Positions 6,584-9,013 of a DNA stretch of 9,013 bases are shown piece by piece (the stretch's first letter is position 1; each line of letters opens with the position of its first letter). The stretch comes from Candidatus Zixiibacteriota bacterium (GTDB lineage: Bacteria > SM23-81 > DAOVCL01), in the NCBI GenBank assembly GCA_030670005.1, contig DAOVCL010000073.1:1-9013 (forward strand). The letters run 5' to 3'. The translations under genes were made by a program, and so were the position numbers. The notes under the pieces were generated by a model that did not search any database, was not told where the DNA came from, and saw nothing but the letters and a program-made list of their open reading frames with translations.

Positions 6584-7525
6584 CTTAAAGTGACATACGG
6601 GCAGGATACCTGTATCACCAACTAAGAGGACATACTCTGGCGGCACAGTCCAGTTGTTATATGCGTCTTTAATATAGTCGTGGATGGCGGCGCTGTCTCC
6701 TGGAGCAATCTCCGAGAGCCTCGTCACCGTCACCTGTATTCCCTTTTCTTGTTTCCACTCCGCTAAAGGGAGAACCGCATCATAGAAATCGTCGGCAGTG
6801 ATAATGAGATACTGTCCATCCCCCTTGAAGGACTTCGGGCTGATGAAGTCGTAGTTGATGATGAATTTTTTGTATAGCTTCTCGAAGGTAGGTGTTGGCG
6901 CTGGAGACCTTTTGGACGAGTTCACATCGCTGAAGCTTGAGTAATCAAGCTCAATTTTGACCTTTTTATAGGCCATTAGCTCTTCAGTAGCAGGATTAAA
7001 CTGGATAGGACTAACAGCTAATTGAAGAACCCGATAATCCCTCCAGATGCCAGGGCCACTAAAAGTTGTCAAAGTTTCTAGATAGAATACATCTTTAAAA
7101 TAAAACTCCTCGTCAATGATAAATTCGCTCTCATCCTCAAAATCGGGCAGAGGGGGCTGAGCTGGATAAATGCAGTAGCCGGAAAGTAGGATATGTTCCT
7201 CATCAAGGAGTTTAACCACCACATTCTTATCTGGTGGGATGGCAACTATCCGATAGACCACTGGTAACTGTGGTTTACCTACCTCAGTTAAGATACCAGC
7301 ACCGGGGAGAGTCAATACTTGATACACTTTCCCATCAGCTTTCTTATTTTCTACCCACATTCCAGGAGTTGTTATTTCGACTACTGTGCGGGCATCGTTT
7401 GACTCTAAAACCTTCACCGATTCCGATTTTTCTACTTCTTCCCCAAATTGAACCCACTCAACTGCCGAAGAATACAACGGCCAGAGGGCCAGAAGAACCA
7501 AAATCAGAAAGGTCTTCCTCCTCAT
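6581..7525 (-). CDS. Peptidase C25 (gingipain-type) gene, proximal part up to the TAG: signal peptide, propeptide, start of catalytic domain
   Basis: This part encodes 314 residues before the TAG. The start at 7525 (MRRKTFLILVLLALW) is preferred over an ATG at 7573. It is preceded by a strong AAGGAGGT at 7533-7540, begins with a proper signal peptide (residues 1-21, cut near YSSA), and avoids overlapping the upstream gene. Residues about 22-215 resemble the C25 propeptide, with G-x-P-x-LPVVYRIVAIPP and a region rich in acidic residues. From about residue 236 (GQYLIITADDFYDAVLPLAEW) the C25 catalytic domain begins, with the family-typical PPEYVLLVGD just before the TAG. The complete enzyme would be a secreted cysteine endopeptidase activated by propeptide removal and held at the surface. 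The gene starts 19 bases after the lipoprotein gene, so it is very likely co-transcribed with it. Confidence 0.85.
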   Translation of the reverse strand: MRRKTFLILVLLALWPLYSSAVEWVQFGEEVEKSESVKVLESNDARTVVEITTPGMWVENKKADGKVYQVLTLPGAGILTEVGKPQLPVVYRIVAIPPDKNVVVKLLDEEHILLSGYCIYPAQPPLPDFEDESEFIIDEEFYFKDVFYLETLTTFSGPGIWRDYRVLQLAVSPIQFNPATEELMAYKKVKIELDYSSFSDVNSSKRSPAPTPTFEKLYKKFIINYDFISPKSFKGDGQYLIITADDFYDAVLPLAEWKQEKGIQVTVTRLSEIAPGDSAAIHDYIKDAYNNWTVPPEYVLLVGDTGILPVCHFK

Positions 7526-7544
7526 CTTGAATACCTCCTTAAAT

Positions 7545-8471
7545 TTAGGGGGAGTAATGAAGAATTGTGCCACCCTCCCCTACAGCCCAACCATTATTCG
7601 ATGATGTAAAATAGAGAGAATACAAGAAATTATCGGGGCTAAATACGTCCCCCCCATTGTTACCATCATAATGGCAGATTACTGGATATGCCGGAAGTTC
7701 CCCAGCCTCACCAACGGTCCAACCATTTGATGATGACAAAAAGTAAAGAGCAGCTATGCTATGGGTGGGAGCAGGTGGTTCGATCAAGTGCCATGCCCCA
7801 TTATCATAGTGTAGTAACTGGCAACCTCCTACCCAGCCTTCACTTTCGCTAACAAAAAAAACTGAGGATAGACCGCAGATGCGCTCAAAAGGGTAGTTTA
7901 CAACTTTCCAATCCGTAACATCAAAAGAAAGAATCGTTGACCTGCTTCCCACAGCCCAACCGTGGGCCGCACTCACAAAATAGAGAGAAAATAGAGACTT
8001 AGAAGTTGGACTTTCTGCAGTGCTCCATTTGTTATCGTGATAGGAGATTATTGTCCCGCTGTCTCCTACGGCCCATCCATCATCAGCATTTACGAAATAG
8101 ACGGAATTCAGATCACTGGTAGTTGGACTTGTCTTAATAACCCAACTGTTGTTCTCATAATGGAGTATGGTTCCCCCTTTGCCCACAGCCCACCCCTTAT
8201 TTTTGCTCACGAAATAGACGGAGTTCAGATCACTGGTAGTTGGACTTGTCTTAATAACCCAACTGTTGTTCTCATAATGGAGTATGGTTCCCCCTTTGCC
8301 TACGGCCCAACCATCATCATCACTCACAAAATATACGGAGTTCAAGCTGTTGGTGGTTGGGCTATCCACAATATGCCAGTGCGGAACCTTGGGCTTTGTG
8401 GATTTTTTCTCACATCCAAATAAAAGAGCTGATGTGAGAACAATGAACAGAATAAAGGATAGCTTCTTCAT
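7545..8471 (-). CDS. Lipoprotein with seven YCF48-like propeller repeats
   Basis: A 308-residue predicted lipoprotein. The signal peptide MKKLSFILFIVLTSALLFGC ends in a lipobox with Cys20 as the lipid-bearing residue. The next residue is Glu, not Asp, compatible with outer-membrane sorting under the E. coli rule. The rest consists of seven repeats of the form L-x-S-V-Y-F-V-S...G-W-A-V-G-x-x-G-T-I-L-H-Y, starting near residues 43, 82, 121, 160, 201, 240 and 284. This resembles the YCF48/HCF136-like family of seven-bladed beta-propellers. The first repeats are almost identical at the DNA level. Repeat 5 has GWVGG in place of GWAVG, and repeat 6 carries an insertion. These folds usually act as scaffolds or binding surfaces; no catalytic residues are recognisable and the partner is unknown. 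The ribosome site AAGGGGGT is at 8478-8485. It is the first gene of the three-gene exported-protein operon. Confidence 0.88.
   Translation of the reverse strand: MKKLSFILFIVLTSALLFGCEKKSTKPKVPHWHIVDSPTTNSLNSVYFVSDDDGWAVGKGGTILHYENNSWVIKTSPTTSDLNSVYFVSKNKGWAVGKGGTILHYENNSWVIKTSPTTSDLNSVYFVNADDGWAVGDSGTIISYHDNKWSTAESPTSKSLFSLYFVSAAHGWAVGSRSTILSFDVTDWKVVNYPFERICGLSSVFFVSESEGWVGGCQLLHYDNGAWHLIEPPAPTHSIAALYFLSSSNGWTVGEAGELPAYPVICHYDGNNGGDVFSPDNFLYSLYFTSSNNGWAVGEGGTILHYSP
8092..8300 (-). repeat. Near-perfect 92-bp direct duplication within the lipoprotein gene
   Basis: Bases 8092-8183 and 8209-8300 are identical over 92 bases except for one A/G difference, which is synonymous (Asn AAT versus AAC). 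The period is 117 bp (39 codons), one propeller repeat. The copies encode residues 97-127 and 58-88. This indicates recent duplication or gene conversion of one blade. Confidence 0.95.
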
Positions 8472-8503
8472 CTCATACCCCCTTAGATTTCTATGTCCTT
8501 CAA

Positions 8504-8532
8504 AAGATAAGGTGGATATTATGCTTCATCAA
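8504..8532 (-). promoter_or_regulatory. Weak sigma-70-like promoter candidate for the lipoprotein-protease-phosphatase operon
   Basis: On the minus strand TTGATG (8527-8532) and TATCTT (8504-8509) are spaced by 17 bp, each matching four of six consensus bases. Initiation would fall near 8497, giving a leader of about 25 bases that includes the ribosome site. The match is modest and the promoter consensus of this lineage is unknown. Confidence 0.25.
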
Positions 8533-8676
8533 GGGAAGAAATTGATTACCTGTTGTCATCTAACACTTCAAAAATTCCTGAAGAAACCATAAATAAAATG
8601 GGGAAGCCACTCCTTGTAGCCCCAATTATTCATAAAATTCTATGGATGAACTAAAGTAGTTGATGGTCGAGCGGTC

Positions 8677-8715
8677 AGATCCCCTGATCTAACTGGGGCA
8701 GAACAGGGGTTCTGC
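8677..8715 (-). other. Hairpin cluster downstream of ispG, possible weak terminator or processing site
   Basis: GCAGAAC (8698-8704) and GTTCTGC (8709-8715) form a 7-bp stem with a 4-base loop. A second small stem, agatc/gatct, lies at 8677-8690, and cccctg (8681-8686) could alternatively pair with cagggg (8704-8709). There is no T-run after either stem on the minus strand, so intrinsic termination of ispG is uncertain. The rest of 8472-8752 shows no gene. Confidence 0.4.
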
Positions 8716-8752
8716 TACCTTGGTTTTAATAGAACAACGAATGCCATCCTCC

Positions 8753-9013
8753 TTAGCATAATCTCCTCACCTCCTCCATTAATGCCTCAACTATTCTTGA
8801 CTCCTCAACCTTTCTTATAGCCTTCCCCTTCCGGAAGATGAGCCCGGATCCTTTGCCACCAGCCATTCCCACATCTGCCTCCTTGGCCTCACCCGGGCCG
8901 TTGACCACACAGCCCATCACCGCCACCTTGAGCGGTTTCTTTATCCCCTCAAGTCTCCTCTCCACCTCCTTAGTGATCTCCACCACATCGATCTCACAGC
9001 GGCCACAGGTGGG
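8753..9013 (-). CDS. ispG: 4-hydroxy-3-methylbut-2-en-1-yl diphosphate synthase, C-terminal part
   Basis: The last 86 codons of a gene that begins beyond the right edge, ending in TAA. IspG (GcpE) is a cytoplasmic [4Fe-4S] enzyme that converts methylerythritol cyclodiphosphate to HMBPP in the MEP isoprenoid pathway. The visible start PTCGRCEIDV is the conserved cluster-binding block (CPTCGR); its first Cys lies just outside the window. The second block, VMGCVVNGPGEA, supplies the third cluster Cys and the conserved Glu. The following G-x-x-GGKGSGLIFRKGKAIRKV segment is also family-typical. The protein ends soon after, like the shorter bacterial form without extra C-terminal residues. About 280 bases separate it from the lipoprotein gene on the same strand, so it is probably a separate unit. 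Confidence 0.95.
   Translation of the reverse strand, partial: PTCGRCEIDVVEITKEVERRLEGIKKPLKVAVMGCVVNGPGEAKEADVGMAGGKGSGLIFRKGKAIRKVEESRIVEALMEEVRRLC

Noticed and set aside
7526..7573. Longer start for the protease at 7573
   Set aside because: It would overlap the end of the lipoprotein gene and place 16 extra residues before a clear signal peptide; the strong AAGGAGGT at 7533-7540 fits the start at 7525.
8037..8423. Plus-strand open frame of 128 codons opposite the lipoprotein gene
   Set aside because: Its apparent protein repeats are only the reverse-strand image of the duplicated propeller blades; the minus-strand frame has the signal peptide, lipobox and ribosome site.

Overview
The window reads as chromosomal DNA from an uncultivated or poorly studied Gram-negative bacterium of the FCB group (Fibrobacteres-Chlorobi-Bacteroidetes and related candidate phyla). 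The main clue is that two secreted proteins end in the same kind of 80-90 residue C-terminal domain, containing N-Y-P-N-P-F-N and ending in a short basic/leucine-rich strand. This is the FlgD-like/type IX secretion (T9SS) type A sorting domain common in such lineages. A peptidase C25 (gingipain-type) gene and a lipoprotein with a canonical lipobox fit the same picture. The exact phylum cannot be read from this sequence.

Layout. Plus strand, 2-2077: the end of a maltose/maltodextrin-type solute-binding protein (malE-like), a 193-bp gap with an inverted repeat, then two overlapping permease genes (malF- and malG-like). The stretch 2078-2432 has no gene. It carries dispersed low-complexity repeats and a strong hairpin terminator serving the convergent operon. 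Minus strand, 8471 down to 2433: three closely spaced genes for exported proteins. They are a seven-bladed-propeller lipoprotein, a C25 cysteine protease with sialidase-type (Asp-box) repeats, and a purple-acid-phosphatase-like metallophosphoesterase with an N-terminal CBM20-type starch-binding module. The stretch 8472-8752 is non-coding with a hairpin and a weak promoter candidate. At the right edge lies the 3' end of ispG (minus strand), a housekeeping isoprenoid gene.

Two points stand out. First, the C25 protease gene is interrupted by one in-frame TAG codon (6581-6583), while 757 codons after it stay open in the same frame with the catalytic His and Cys intact. It is a recent nonsense mutation, a sequencing error or a readthrough site. 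Second, the phosphatase couples a CBM20 module that keeps both starch-contact tryptophans to a PAP-type catalytic domain, and it faces a maltodextrin transporter. This recalls the logic of phosphoglucan phosphatases such as laforin (CBM20 plus an unrelated phosphatase fold) and suggests an extracellular activity on phosphorylated alpha-glucan; that is an inference. I see no CRISPR array, transposon, tRNA or rRNA.
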